Assembly (NCBI GenBank): GCA_033398695.1 | Contig: CM065802.1 | Location: forward strand, 143,702,096 to 143,766,095 | From: Orobanche coerulescens | Taxonomy: Eukaryota; Streptophyta; Magnoliopsida; Lamiales; Orobanchaceae | Reading direction: 5' to 3' | Length of the DNA: 64,000 nucleotides | Translations under genes and position numbers: made by a program | In this document: positions 10,523-21,803 of the stretch, one piece after another | Layout of the letters: each line of letters begins with the position of its first letter | Position numbering within the stretch: position 1 is the first letter of the stretch | The notes under the pieces: generated by a model | The model's database searches: none | Told to the model about the DNA's origin: nothing | Seen by the model: only the letters and a program-made list of their open reading frames with translations

Positions 10523-12012
10523 TGTTGGGAATAGTGCCCTAGGACATTCGATGTGTCTAGATTTGTAATTGTCACATTTAAATAAAGTTATTTGATATCA
10601 TTTATTTCTCGTTGATTATTATAATGTGTGCATGTTTTAATATTATAATAATCGAATAATAGTTATTCACGAATAATAAGATTATTCAAATGTCCCTGGT
10701 AAAATCGCGTTGAGTAGAGACTCAAGTGATTAACATACTAGTATAAGTTTGATTGATAATCATCGGATGATTATGCGTATGGTACGGATCAATCTTATGG
10801 GTATTGGTTGGAGAACTAATACTGGACCGACCCGCATTGAGATCACTGCATGGAAATGTCATAAGTGAATCTCAATACAGGCTGTCAATAAATCCTTGAA
10901 CCTGAGATTATCATAGAGTCCAACATGATAACTGCTATGCCTTGACGTAATCCAACGTCATCTGAAAAATGGTGATCATAAAGGTTAGCGATCGGGATTA
11001 GTGGAAGTCATGTAGAGGGCAATGAATAATCAAGATGGGGATTTGTCCCTCTCTTAAGTGAGAGAGATATCTGCTGGGCCCCTCGATAAGTAGGACTGAA
11101 GGAAATGCATGGCCATGCTCAAATGAAGAGTCATTTGATTCAATCAGTCTACTTAAGATCGAGAAAGCATTTGAACATAAATAAGTATGACAGACTCCAT
11201 AAATTAGTTCAAATATGATATCGCGTGACAAAGGGATTTGACACGTTAAAAGGTTTAATGGACTATTAACTTATATTATTTGGGTAATCATAATGTCTTG
11301 CTAGAGGCCGCTTATGATTTATTATTTAATAAGGTGTTAAATAATTGCCAACATAATATAAGCCTTTTGGGTCGCACATACGACAATTATAGACAAGTAG
11401 GAATAAATATCAACTGGGAATAATAAATATAATATTGGATATTATATTTATAAGGAGATTAAATAATAAGTAATATATATAATATTGGATATTATATATA
11501 TTGTATTATTTAATAAGTTGAGGGGCAACTAAGCAAATACTAGATTATTGAATCTAGGGTTTACTTAGTATAAATATAAGGTCTTGGACAAGGAGTTGTA
11601 ACTAGAATACAAGACCTAAAAATCGGCCCTTCAAGAAGAAAAAAAAATCGGCCATCTACATCATATTGTAGGAGAACGGAGTCGGTCGTCTCTCTTCCCT
11701 TAGTTGATCTTGATCAATAGTACAATCCTTCTAGTAAGGAATTTGTGTTGTACTATTTATCAATATTATTAAATGAGATCTAGCAATCCGGCTTGTGGAA
11801 TTGTTCGTGCGTGGATCACCAAAAGAGGAAGGAGATATTCATCTGCTTCTAGTCCGGATCTAGAATTGTTCAATCGAATTAAGGTAATTCGATTAACTCT
11901 TTAATTAAACAATTAAATTACTGCATGCGATCCTAAATTGGGTTTTCACATTTATTGTTCCGCTGCGTTTTTACTCCGATTATTTTGTATTCGATACATA
12001 GAAAACCCAACA
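10523..12012 (+). repeat. 3' LTR of copia B
   Basis: About 1.49 kb, starts TGTTGGGAATAG and ends CCCAACA. It is followed by the target-duplication copy ATAGT at 12013..12017 and then by the RT gene of copia A. Confidence 0.96.
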
Positions 12013-12478
12013 ATAGTACTAAGAATGCGATCTTGCTCCCACTAACCCTCTTGTATACACAAAGTTCCTCTTTATTTTGCATGAAGTCAAACTCTTTGAC
12101 TGCCTCGTCAAAATGAAGGTTCCAACTACGCGAAGCCTGCTTCAGTCCATAAATAGAACGCTGAAGCTTGCACACTTTCTGAATATCGACTTCGGACACA
12201 AAGCCTTTAGGCTGCTCCATATAGATCTCCTCCTCGAGGAATCCATTAAGGAAAGCTGTCTTTACGTCCATCTGCCATATCTCATAATCGTAGTAGGCAG
12301 CTATAGCAAGCATCATTCGAATAGACTTGATCAAAGCTATGGGCGAGAAGGTATCGTGGTAATCGATCCCTTCTTTCTGGGTATAAGCCTTTGCCACAAG
12401 CCTGGCCTTATAGGTGTCAACCTTGCCGTCCCCATCAGTTGCTTCAACACTATGCCTGCTTCTGACAGTAATCATCAC
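12013..12478 (-). pseudogene. pol: Copia A pol, 5' part: N-terminal half of reverse transcriptase
   Basis: The minus strand carries the RT start (VDTYKARLVAKAYTQ, DYHDTFSPIA, IWQMDVKTAFLNG, KVCKLQRSIYGLKQASRSWN) up to AFLVL, immediately before the catalytic box. There copia B is inserted, and the box itself is at 3407..3418. Upstream it follows the protease end within about 60 nt and in the same frame as gag, which means the whole integrase region, normally between protease and RT in copia elements, has been deleted. A leader-like run of stops (12479..12505) lies at the junction. Non-functional. Confidence 0.9.
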
Positions 12479-12502
12479 TTACCCAGCTCCAAGTTTTCTA
12501 TT

Positions 12503-13441
12503 TTATTCCAGATCCTGATTCATGGTACAAATGTGAGAACTAGCACCTGAATCCAGTATCGATGAAGTAGAAAATACAGTAGCAGAGCAATTTATTTCCA
12601 AAACTAAAAGTTCTGTACCTGAAGTGCCATGAAGAATTGGACAGTCTCTTTCCCAGTGGCCTAGCTCACAACATTTGAGACATTCGTCCTTCTTCTTCTT
12701 GCTCTTGGAAACCATTGAGGCCTTGCCCTTACCTTTAAGGTCCTTGATTTGTGGTTCCATCTGCTTCTTGGTCTTTTTCTTCTTATTATTAGACCTCTGA
12801 GGTACATAAGAAATCACAAGGGCAGGCTCCTTCATCCGTGGAGTCTTCATCTGAGAATAAGCGGTTACAAGTTTGTTCATCAACCCTGCTAAATTACAAG
12901 AAATCTCGTTGCAGTTGAAATTCATAACAAACTGTGAGAAGGAATCAGGAAGAGACTGTAGTATAAGGTTGGTCTGGAGAGAAGTATCCATCGTAAAATC
13001 AAGAGCCTCCAATCTCTCGATCATAGAGATCATTTCGAGGACGTGGTCCGCAACCTTCTCACCTTACTTCATCCTAGCACCGAACAGTTGCTTGGATATC
13101 TCATATCTAGCAGTTTGACTATGCTCACCATAAAGCTCGGTTAAGTGAGTTAAAATCTGCCTAGCAGAAGTCATTTTCTCATGAGCTCTCTGAAGCTCAT
13201 TAGACATAGAAGCCATCATATAAGCCCTGACTTTTATCTCATCCTTAACCCACTTTTCGTGGTTTTCAATTTCTTCCTAATTGGCTCTAGTCCGCACCGG
13301 AGGCGCCGTAATGTCTATCTCCAAGACGTATCCCAATGCCCCTATACTGAGGACAATCATCAGGTTGTAGAGCCAGTCTACAAAGTTAGGGCCATTTAAG
13401 GTGTTCTTTTCGAGTAGTATCGTGAGTGGGTTCATTGTCAT
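12503..13441 (-). pseudogene. gag: Copia A gag and protease with two in-frame stops
   Basis: The ATG at 13441..13439 starts a copia gag (early NFVDWLYNL motif, then the UBN2-type capsid region with QILTHLTELYGEHSQTA). The frame is broken only by TAG at 13277..13279 and TAA at 13064..13066, both in phase with the start. The nucleocapsid is very Lys-rich, with an intact zinc knuckle CLKCCELGHWERDC. The protease active site DSGA is at 12542..12553, followed by SSHIC. The frame stops at 12503 and is followed at once by RT. Gag and protease otherwise match the usual copia layout, so this copy lost coding ability by point mutation and integrase by deletion. Confidence 0.9.
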
Positions 13442-15044
13442 ATTGAGAGTTGATGTTTGTCTTCATTAAGTACGACAGATTTATTAGTGACTCGTTTAAT
13501 TATGATCTGAGTACAGAATTAAGGTCTTTTCTATTCTTTTACCCAGCTCCCACTATTTTTATCGGAATAACACACTCCCATATGAAATGTGGAAGTATTT
13601 GTTCGCTTTACTTCGTAGTGGTGATCGAGTTCTTTATAAATTTTAATAGAGGGCAACCGAAGAGGTTTCTAGTCTATTAATCTTTATAAAGTGGTGTCCA
13701 ATACCACCCATCTAATGGATGATTCGATATTCTTTTTCCCCTTGTTTACTCCTCTCAACCTATACAGTTTCTATGGTTCGTGAACAAGTTAAGTTTATAC
13801 CATCGACGCAAATCAGTTTCACAATTGAATGTTATCCGGCAACCGAACATTTTTCTAAGGATATAGTTTGCTCCAACCGAAGGCATCCAATACGCTCTCG
13901 GTAATTTATCGATCCTCCCCGAATGACTATCCCGATAACGTGGAAGCATAGCACATCCGATTTGGATTTCAATTTTCCGAAAGCTCGTTGGAGGGAAGGA
14001 AAACCTTGAAACCTTTTAAACTTAATAATTTGTCCTGGGAGAATTTCCACGATTAATGTTACCCTTTACACATTAATTCATTTAAGTGCGTTTGTAGCAT
14101 TCATACCATATGAATAAACATTCACAACCTAGTTGCTACCAACATGTAGTTCATGGACCGTTCCTAGAACAAAAACGTCGTAATCTAGTTACATGTCTTC
14201 GGTCTTGAATCTTCGTCTTCTCGAACGGATCTTCCTCCGGTCTTCGTCATTACATATAAATTTTATATTTGAAAAATCGCATCCTATACAAATTTTTCTA
14301 GTAAAATAAATATGCTCAAAACGGTATTTACAACCCAATCGAATAAAACCGAATGATTCAAAACTAGGTCCATGAACCACATCAATATTCAAATATAATG
14401 CACCAAACACATTAAAATAAATGGCATTAATAATTAATCTAAATATTGATCCAATCAATATAAATTAATCCATCCAAACGAATTAATTCAATTAATTCAA
14501 ACAACCGTTAATTTTTAACTTGTTCCGAACGAGAAAATATTTCATTAAATTAATTCCCCTAAAAATAAAATTAACATAATTATATCTTAGTCAAATTAAA
14601 TCCAATTTAATTTGTGGGAATTTAATTACCGAATGAAATATAAAAAACGGAGTCGAAAAACAAGGCCGACCAAGCCCGGGGCACTGCCCAGCAAGTTGTC
14701 CAGCAGGCTGCCGAGCAGGGCCGGACCGCAAGGCCGGATCACGATCCACTACCTGGGACTGCAAGGCAGCGCCCGACCAGCTCCAAGCTGTCGGGTCCGT
14801 TTACATTTTCGGCTCATTTTTCGCCCTGAATCCAGAAATAATATTTTTTTAATCTTTATATTACATATTTAAATCAGTTGTTCAAAAGAGAAATAGATTT
14901 ATATTATAATATAAAATCATGAAAAATTAATTTTTAGATGAACAATTGAAAATCAACGATTAATACGATTATGATTCCAAATCATAAGAACAACCAATCA
15001 AGCATCCAAATGCAAAATATCATATATACGATCGCAAGACCTAC
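13442..15044 (-). other. Untranslated leader of copia A
   Basis: About 1.6 kb of mostly AT-rich sequence between the primer site and gag. A GC-rich island at about 14655..14815 stands out. It lies 250 to 400 nt after the primer site, similar in place to the G-rich block in B's leader but different in sequence. I find no credible coding sequence. Confidence 0.65.
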
Positions 15045-15057
15045 TCTTTGATACCAC
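15045..15057 (-). other. Primer binding site of copia A (initiator Met-tRNA type)
   Basis: The minus strand reads TGGTATCAAAGA just after the 5' LTR, close to TGGTATCAGAGC, the initiator Met-tRNA complement. Confidence 0.82.
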
Positions 15058-17062
15058 TTTTGGGATTTGATGCCTAAAACGAAGGCGCAGCGGAAGCAAT
15101 ATACGAATCTAATTCTATCTGAATCCCTTAAGAGGATCGATCAAGCTACGTATATACGAATATTAATGAAACAAAGGAAGATTCGAAATCATACCCTCGT
15201 AGTCCGTTGATTAGATGGTATACTCCACTTATGCGATTTCCCAAGCTTTAGGTGATCTTCCCACGAATCCGATTCGTCAAGCTCTTGGATGATTCAACGC
15301 CAAAAACACCGCGTCTCTACTTGCCACGCGCCAGAGAAACGATTGGAACGACTTCCACTTCGTTTTCCTCTAAGGACACGGCTAGAACAAAGTGATAGGA
15401 GCTTGCTAATTAAGATTACAACACTCTAAGTGTTTAATCAATATCTCTCAATTATATCTTTATATTTTTCTCTAAGAAGAATATGAAGATGAAGGATGAA
15501 GATGAATACTTGGAAAACTTATTCCTCTCTCTCTCTCTTGATTGTATCAACCGTGAGTTTCAAAGTGAATGGGGGAGAACATGAAGTCTTCACAATATAT
15601 TCTTCATCACCTACACCAGATCACATATCCCTTAATATAAAAAGAGATATCATATCTCTTTAAGGTCATTGGTCTTCCACCTATTAAGGTGGAGACAAAG
15701 ACCAAGAGATATGGGAGTAGGTGGGGGCGGCCTCTAGATGAACCAGATGGGTTTGGAGCGTTTCGAACTACCGTGAGTCCAAAAAGAGAAACTCCATTCC
15801 GTTCCGATGTATTTATACCAATTAATTTAATCATATCAAATACAAACCAACATAATTAACTTCTCCAAGAAATAATTATATTCATGAATTAAATTAATCA
15901 CCAGTATTATATTTAATTCATTAGGCCGTAAATTAATTTATCCAATAAATTAATTTAGACATCCAATATCCCTAAATTAATTAGACATCCAATGTCTAAT
16001 AAATTAATATCAAATATCTAATATTTATAAAGAGAGAAAAAGATCGATTCATTCCGTCGTCAATCCTATTGCGCGACTCGGTAGGTCCGTCTCAGTTAGC
16101 AATGGGAGGAACCAAAGAGTAATAGCACCACCTAGCCAGCCTGGTGGCCTACACTGTACCCTAATTGAGAACGAATGATGGGGATCATTCCAAAACCTTT
16201 CTGTCGTGAATACAAGTATACGTATAAACCCTTCTTTCAAATGTCCCGATCAAGTTATAGGGTCACGGTCAGTCAAACCCTATCTGTACTTGACACTATG
16301 CATGAGTTAATGCAAATCGAGATCATCGAGCTCTCGTGTATCCAATACAACTAGCTCCAATGCTTTATCCAAAGACTTATGATCTCATCTGCCAATAACC
16401 GCATAGGCCATATAACCCGTTCACTAATAGGAGAAAGAATCATATCTTGGTATTTAGTAGAACCTGCTACTTGCCCGTCAAGACGCACCTCTAGGCTGAC
16501 CCCCACCTTCCGGTTTTCTGGGTCGAACTACTCTAATGAAAATCTTAACGTCACAAGCACATACCTACTAAATCCTCAAGTCGAAGGTTCAGGAATACCT
16601 ATCACAACCTTTCGATTCCGTCATTGACTATCCCAGAGTGAAATCCGTGTGACGAATCGAGGGTGAGTCGTTCGAGTATACTAATCTCATTAGCATACAT
16701 ATAACGTGTTCTCCCACTAACTATTAGTGTTAGACAGGCACTCTCCAAGTCAAAGAACACGTCATACAAGTCTTCACATGAACTTAACGCCCAGTCAAGT
16801 TTCATCAACTTGCGAACGATTAAGTATTTGAGCTATAAACCTTTCCAGTGTCGACCTCCTTATCCAATAAGGAGTGGAATGTTTTGCTTTCAAATAAACG
16901 GACTAGTTTCTATTTATATATATATTTATGAGTCACGAATGCCATTGACTACCAGTAAATAAAGAAACATACAATTGCCTTATGATTATGTTTTACATCA
17001 TAACAAGTACAATGCCCTCACTCAACATCCTCTGAGTGGCATTCGAGGGCATACTCCTAACA
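15058..17062 (-). repeat. 5' LTR of copia A
   Basis: About 2.0 kb, homologous to 454..2445. Its right edge ends CTCCTAACA and is followed by the target-duplication copy ACATA. The inner edge has TT in place of TG, read as a point mutation. The TATA candidate is at 15809..15817 on the minus strand. Confidence 0.93.
15809..15817 (-). promoter_or_regulatory. Candidate TATA box, A 5' LTR
   Basis: The minus strand reads TATAAATAC, conserved with 1188..1196 in the other LTR. Confidence 0.42.
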
Positions 17063-17630
17063 ACATAAACATCTCAAAAGTAGCATAGGTAACCATGCTA
17101 TGGTTGCGTACGTTAGAGGTGTCGACCTGCTTTATGCACGGGTGCCGATAGTCGAGCCCCACATTTATGTACCAATTCATTCAGTTTAATACCCTTCATA
17201 ACGTAAGTAAGAACTACAGTTAATGAACGTAACATTGACAAAGTAGCGTACACTACATGCTTAAAATACATTACTTAGTCAAATTTCACTAAAGAATCAT
17301 ATTTATATTACATAAGAATATTGTCTTGGTAATTTCCCTAATCTCAGTTGGGTAATTTATAGGGAAACATCACTCTGGATAGTTCCATATTCACACCGAT
17401 AATTACCCAACATTTAAAGAATGTTAACGGTGTTTTACTCACGATGAACAACTTAAAACGTAATTCACACATTTCAATAACATAATAAATCTTAAATCGT
17501 TATTCAATAATCACGGTACATATAATAATACGACCCAAACAACAAAATATATCTCAATCAAATCTCAAGATACAGATTAAAATACACGGTAAATACATCA
17601 AAATATACTGTAATAACTAGCGGTATTACA
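17063..17630 (-). repeat. LTR portion of element I, right of the A insertion
   Basis: Non-coding sequence between the end of copia A and the polypurine region of I. Its right edge reads GCGGTATTACA on the plus strand, so the minus-strand LTR starts TGTAATACCGC, like the TGTAATACC starts of the other gypsy elements here. As the pol end lies beside it, this is the 3' LTR. Confidence 0.6.
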
Positions 17631-17663
17631 AACCGTTCCCTTAAAATTAGTTTCATCCCAAAA
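17631..17663 (-). other. Polypurine-tract region of element I
   Basis: The minus strand reads TTTTAAGGGAACGGTT before the LTR start. It is preceded by a degenerate version of the stem-loop found beside the tract in the other gypsy elements (complement of 17649..17665). The tract is eroded compared with the others. Confidence 0.5.
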
Positions 17664-18131
17664 TTACAGAGCGAATAATTTGGGGTAATTGTCTCTCATA
17701 GTAGGCTCGGTTTTCCAAGTTGCCTCCTCCACACAATGATGAAACCATTTGACTTTGACGAGTGTTATAACCTTATTCATCAATGCTTTCATACGTTGGC
17801 ACAAAATTGTTTATCAGCACCTCTCTGAAAGTAGCATTGTTGGAAATTTCCAGTTCTTCAAAATTGGCTTTATGACCCACATCATAAACATGCTTCCTTA
17901 ACTGAGAAATATGAAAATAAGATGAACTCTCTAATGATGGTAGGAAGACCAGACGGTAAGCAAGGTCCCAAATCGATCCGAAATCTCAAATGGACTAATG
18001 AATATATGGCTTAGCTTGCCCTTTTGTCCAAAACGATGAACTCCGCCCATTGGTGATACCTTGACCCAGACATGATCACCAACTAAAAAATCCAATAGAA
18101 GTTGTCGATCCTCAACATATGATGTTTGTCT
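17664..18131 (-). pseudogene. pol: Element I pol, 3' end: integrase C-terminal module and chromodomain
   Basis: The minus strand from 18131 shows RQTSYVEDR, DFLVGDHVWVKVSPM and RFGQKGKLSHIFISPFEI, the GPY/F module of chromovirus integrases. After frameshifts come HISQLRKHVYD and a chromodomain-like LVKVKWFHHCVEEATW, ending with a TAA at 17664..17666. This is the last part of a Tekay/Del-type polyprotein, where the chromodomain is thought to direct integration to heterochromatin. The upstream integrase is missing because H begins at about 18131. Elements D and F have the same module. Confidence 0.85.
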
Positions 18132-18764
18132 GAGCCACCCAGTCTTACACATATTTCCTTAGTATTTTTTGGATTTTATTAATCTATAATGTGTATATTG
18201 TGTTGTTTATTCTTGATTTGTGTTATATTGAAGTCAATTACCATTGGGTGTGTTTTCTTATTTCTGTAGGTACTTTTAAAGCCATTATCAAGCATGAACA
18301 AAGTCTTGACCCCCGACACATTTCAGGCGATGCATGAACAAGAGAATGAGCTGAAAATAAGCAAAAAAATGGAGTTGAATGGAGGACACTAGGTTGGGTC
18401 GTGTCAAACAACAAGGGCTGTGTCAAATAAAATGGACGCGGATCATCTGACAGCAAGACGGAAGATTCTCGTAGCTGGTTTTTAGAATCCTTCCTTGGTT
18501 GGAAAGGGTTGACTAGAAACCACTTTCTTCTTTGAGATTGGAATGAAAAGAGATGAATGAAGAGAAAGACTGACCAGGATTTGTTCCAGATTCAATACGG
18601 AAGAGGGAGCAGCTCTGGCCCTGCATGGTTGGATACATGGCTCGTTCCTAACTTACTTTTTAAAGCAGACGATGTCTTCGCTTCTGGCAAAGCTTCTAGA
18701 AGGCCATGTTACAGTACATATTAAAATTACATTTCTGTAAAAGCTCGACACGGGCCATGTCATT

Positions 18765-18780
18765 TGACACGATCGTGTCA
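18765..18780. repeat. 16-bp perfect palindrome upstream of the H TATA box
   Basis: TGACACGATCGTGTCA is its own reverse complement. It lies about 70 bp upstream of the TATA box. Related half motifs (GTGTCAAA) occur near 18398..18430. Confidence 0.75.
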
Positions 18781-18850
18781 CTATACGGTGTTGATTTCCT
18801 TATTGGACAATTCTGACTCGATTTAACAGCCCTAAACCCTATTAGGTGGC

Positions 18851-18859
18851 TATAAAAGG
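18851..18859 (+). promoter_or_regulatory. TATA box of element H LTR
   Basis: TATAAAAGG in an otherwise mixed context, near the middle of the reconstructed LTR. This is a good match to the plant TATA consensus. Confidence 0.6.
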
Positions 18860-20252
18860 ACATCAAATGCCATATTTCGGAATAACCGAGTCTTAGGATG
18901 TTCAAGGAGCTAAAAAATGAAATTAAGGGGGAATCGAAGGCATCGAAGGAGATCAACTACAAAGAGTGAAGCAAGATCGAGAGATCCTTCAACCAAGTTC
19001 ATTTTCACTTCTTTCTTTCTTTTTAATCTTGTATCTTTATTTGTCTTAGCTGAACATGTTAAATTTTATTATTGGTTGATCTTATCTTTTCACCATGTCC
19101 GACTAGGTCTATTAGATTCCGAGATATGAGAGTACATTGATTGCGATGAATATAAAGATTAACTACTTAACTTTATATCTACTTGAATTCCTTTTTCATT
19201 TAATTAGTTTCAATCCATGTTTGAACACTTGCTCAATATTTTTACATGCCTCATATTATTGTTCATAATTCGAGAGATGAGTCCAATGCTAGGTTCTAAT
19301 TAAATAGACATAATTGATTGCAATATTGAGAGGTCCATGATTGATTGTGATGGCTTTTGGTCTTTTGCACTTTTGGAGATAGATAATTTATGATAGATGG
19401 ATATATTATCATAGGTTATTTAATATATACTTTAACTGCATCTCGTGAGAGATTTTTAAAGAGGTTCGACGACTGTCATATTTGGAAGACAAGTAGAACA
19501 TGTAACACCCCCAATCCACTCAGGGATATTACACGCCGTAGACCCTTTCCTCAAGGATCTACCAGGCTGGTAAACAACGTCGAACATCTCAACAATGCCT
19601 TTAAGGCTAAAATGACTCAGTAGACCGATTTAGTCTTTCAACAAATACATACAACTCAATACATGCCCACGCAGGGGTCGAATACAAAATGCTCCCGTAC
19701 AACGGGGAAAAATATACTGCAGAGGAAATAAAATGCAACTGAACTAATACAACAACGTACGGTTCCTCATGTGATTAGTATTGATCATTTTTCATCAACC
19801 TTCGTACCGAACCTGTGCTATGTTCCCAAAACCTGAATGCAAAAACAGACATCCACCCCACGAATACTCGGGGGTTAGCAAAACTCCATTGTTTTGCTAG
19901 TGCAAGTATAAAACAGAAATACGAGCCATACAATTCACATTCCACGAATAACAATAACCAGAAATCCTCAAAGATCCAAACGTAACGAAAAGTACTCCCC
20001 GAGGCAAGAGTTTGGGTAAAACATTCCAAAACCGAAAGATCATAGATCAAGGGAAACAATTTACAAAACGGTTTAATAAACCATCGGGAGTTTTAGTAGA
20101 AAACAATTTAGGATTATCGAATCCATCTCTTACCAAAATCAACAGGGGTCACAGCCCAAAGGTTTTTGTTTTCACAAATGAAACCAACAATAATACGCAG
20201 GGTTAAAACCCACGTCACGTGCCCTCAACGGACTTAGAAATCAACACCAACT

Positions 20253-20640
20253 CGTGAAGTTTTACTCGTGAATCCAGGGCAAAACCATTGGACTCCCTCC
20301 GTGGCCCCGTCGAACCCTCCCGAGGTGAGCAAATACATTCACAAAACATACACATGCACCCGTGAAGTTCTACTCGTGAATCCAGGGCTATACTATTGGA
20401 CTCCCTCCGTGGCCCCGTCGAACCCTCCCGAGGTGAGCAAATACATTCACACAAATCACGCACAGGCATCGCCTAGGACCAGGACGAAGCCACAAATCCC
20501 ACCCGAGGCCTCTAAGGACCCTCCCGAGCTGGCTGGCGAATCAATCAAGCACAGGCATCGCCTAGGACCGGGACGAAGCCACAAATCCCACCCGAGGCCT
20601 CTAAGGACCCTCCCGAGCTGGCTAGAGAATCAATCAAGCA
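20253..20640 (+). repeat. Two adjacent tandem duplications in the G 3' LTR (units of 108 and 89 bp)
   Basis: The first unit type starts CGTGAAGTT at 20253 and again at 20361. The second starts ACAGGCATCG at 20462 and again at 20551. Both duplications are also present in the other LTR (25672 and 25780; 25881 and 25970), so they predate insertion. The Pro-rich open frame at 20268..20723 is only a translation of these repeats. Confidence 0.85.
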
Positions 20641-21609
20641 AAAATACCATATCACACCAAGGATATCCAAATAATTCATCCAGAGGCATCAACCACTTAG
20701 CAAAACACCACGTCAAACCATAACGCGACGGGAAGAAGCAATATACGTACACACGCATTATCAAGCGCAACATCAACACCAAACATATCCAAAGGATCCA
20801 CGTAGTCACTTACAACCCACACAATTTACAAAACACACGCGTTTTGAAAGTGAGCCTTTAACGAGGCTAGCCGAATCTTTTGAAAGTTCAAAACAAACGA
20901 TCAAACAAACACATAGAGACGATCACTAATTATCATATCCACAAAACAAGAATTGTATGGACAAGGTACTTGCCTCGAAACCACAATCGCAACAAGACGA
21001 CGGATGGAATGCGGTCGAACAGCCCCGAACTCCCAAACACTATCAAGAACGCGATAGCACCGAAATTACTACGGGAAAACACCACGCGAATCATCAATCA
21101 CCAACGGAATTCAACATCGGAATCATCGAGCACCTATAATCCTCCGTAAGGAACAATAAAACATCATTACGACGAGAATCAAGGCCGAAAACAACGTAAA
21201 TCCCAACAAACTATCAAAGGAAACTCATTCGGACATTTAATCGAACATTCAATGTTTGATATTTCCCAAGAACACTCGAATCATCAATCGAGTTGAACAA
21301 ATCCGAAATATGGATATACAACCCATAGAACACGATTAATAAGGTTCCATAACATCAACCAAATCATCGAAATCGGACGAACAACAAAGATTAAAAAGAA
21401 ATCTCGAAAGTCAACCCTAGGAGATTTCAAGAGATTACCTCGATTCGACGAAGAACACGGATTGAATGACGATATAATCAACAAGGATCTTCCAAAGTGC
21501 TTTGGAAAAGAGTAGAATCGGCCAAGAACACCTCCTACCGGTTACTCCCGTCCGAAGCCGCACAAAAACGAGGAAAAAGTGAGAAAAACGAAGTCTGGCC
21601 GAGCCAGGC

Positions 21610-21619
21610 CTATATATAG
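21610..21619 (-). promoter_or_regulatory. TATA box of G 3' LTR
   Basis: CTATATATAG, itself palindromic. It lies on the minus strand directly downstream of the palindrome array, with the equivalent at 27025..27034. Confidence 0.55.
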
Positions 21620-21628
21620 CCGGCAGGT

Positions 21629-21803
21629 TTACGGCCATAACCGGCATTGCCTTACGGCCGTAACCGGCATTCGTCAAAAAATCTGACCAGCACCTGCCGG
21701 ACACTTACGGCCGTAACGGATCACACCTTACGGCCGTAACTGGCTTTCGTCCAGCCAAGTCTGCCGAGCATGTACGGCCATAACTGGCACCTTACGGCCG
21801 TAA
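21629..21803. repeat. Array of TTACGGCCGTAA palindromes, G 3' LTR
   Basis: Six copies of the 12-bp palindrome or one- to two-base variants start at 21629, 21652, 21705, 21728, 21772 and 21792. Many are followed by a CTGGC or CCGGC half motif. In the direction of transcription the array lies 10 to 190 bp upstream of the TATA box. Confidence 0.88.

Larger units (their letters stand above)
3419..12012 (+). mobile_element. Element B: Ty1-copia retrotransposon (Angela/Tork-like), full length, decayed
   Basis: Two LTRs (3419..4901 and 10523..12012) flank an internal region with primer site, leader, gag and pol in plus orientation. The perfect target duplication ATAGT lies at 3414..3418 and 12013..12017, inside the RT gene of copia A. 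The pol order protease, integrase, RT, RNase H is the Ty1-copia order. RT wording (MDVKTAFLNGN, FSMKDLGE, YILGIKIYRDRSKRLIGLSQ) resembles the Angela/BARE group. LTRs differ at only about fifteen to twenty positions by eye over roughly 1490 bp, so it is the younger copia. Several frameshifts and stops make it non-autonomous. Confidence 0.96.
454..17062 (-). mobile_element. Element A: Ty1-copia retrotransposon (Angela/Tork-like), integrase-deleted, interrupted by B
   Basis: Two long terminal repeats (454..2445 and 15058..17062) bracket a minus-strand internal region. The 5' LTR is the right-hand copy, because the primer binding site matching initiator Met-tRNA (15045..15057) lies beside it and the polypurine tract (2446..2459) lies beside the left copy. 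The LTR ends are TGTT and AACA. The flanks read ACGTA (449..453) and ACATA (17063..17067), a 5-bp target duplication with one transition. Reading leftward, the internal region holds gag, the zinc knuckle, protease, then directly RT and RNase H: the integrase is missing. Copia B is inserted at 3419 within RT. Many LTR differences by eye make it clearly older than B. Confidence 0.93.
1..18130 (-). mobile_element. Element I: remnant of a Ty3/Gypsy chromovirus, outermost layer on the left
   Basis: This is the host sequence into which copia A and element H are inserted. What remains is LTR-like sequence on both sides of A (1..453 and 17063..17630), a degenerate polypurine-tract region, and the 3' end of pol on the minus strand (17664..18131). 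The pol fragment shows the integrase C-terminal module and chromodomain typical of Tekay/Del-type chromoviruses. The element is cut at 18131 by H, and its other end lies outside the window, so its full extent and target duplication cannot be seen. Assignment of 1..453 to the same LTR rests only on continuity across A. Confidence 0.68.
18131..19500 (+). repeat. 5' LTR of element H, first part (left of G)
   Basis: Non-coding, with a TATA box at 18851 and a palindrome upstream at 18765. Downstream of TATA there is pyrimidine-rich sequence and a U5-like region whose layout parallels the LTR of Athila-like element C. G is inserted after 19500. The small open frames here have no recognisable content. 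Confidence 0.75.

Noticed and set aside
18131..19500. Separate host promoter or gene with TATA at 18851
   Set aside because: The region leads directly, after removal of G, to an Asp-tRNA primer site and an Athila-like gag, so the TATA box belongs to the H LTR.
20268..20723. 151-residue Pro/Ser-rich open frame as a possible host gene
   Set aside because: It is a translation of the tandem duplications in the G LTR, with no homologous domain, and its counterpart in the other LTR is broken differently.
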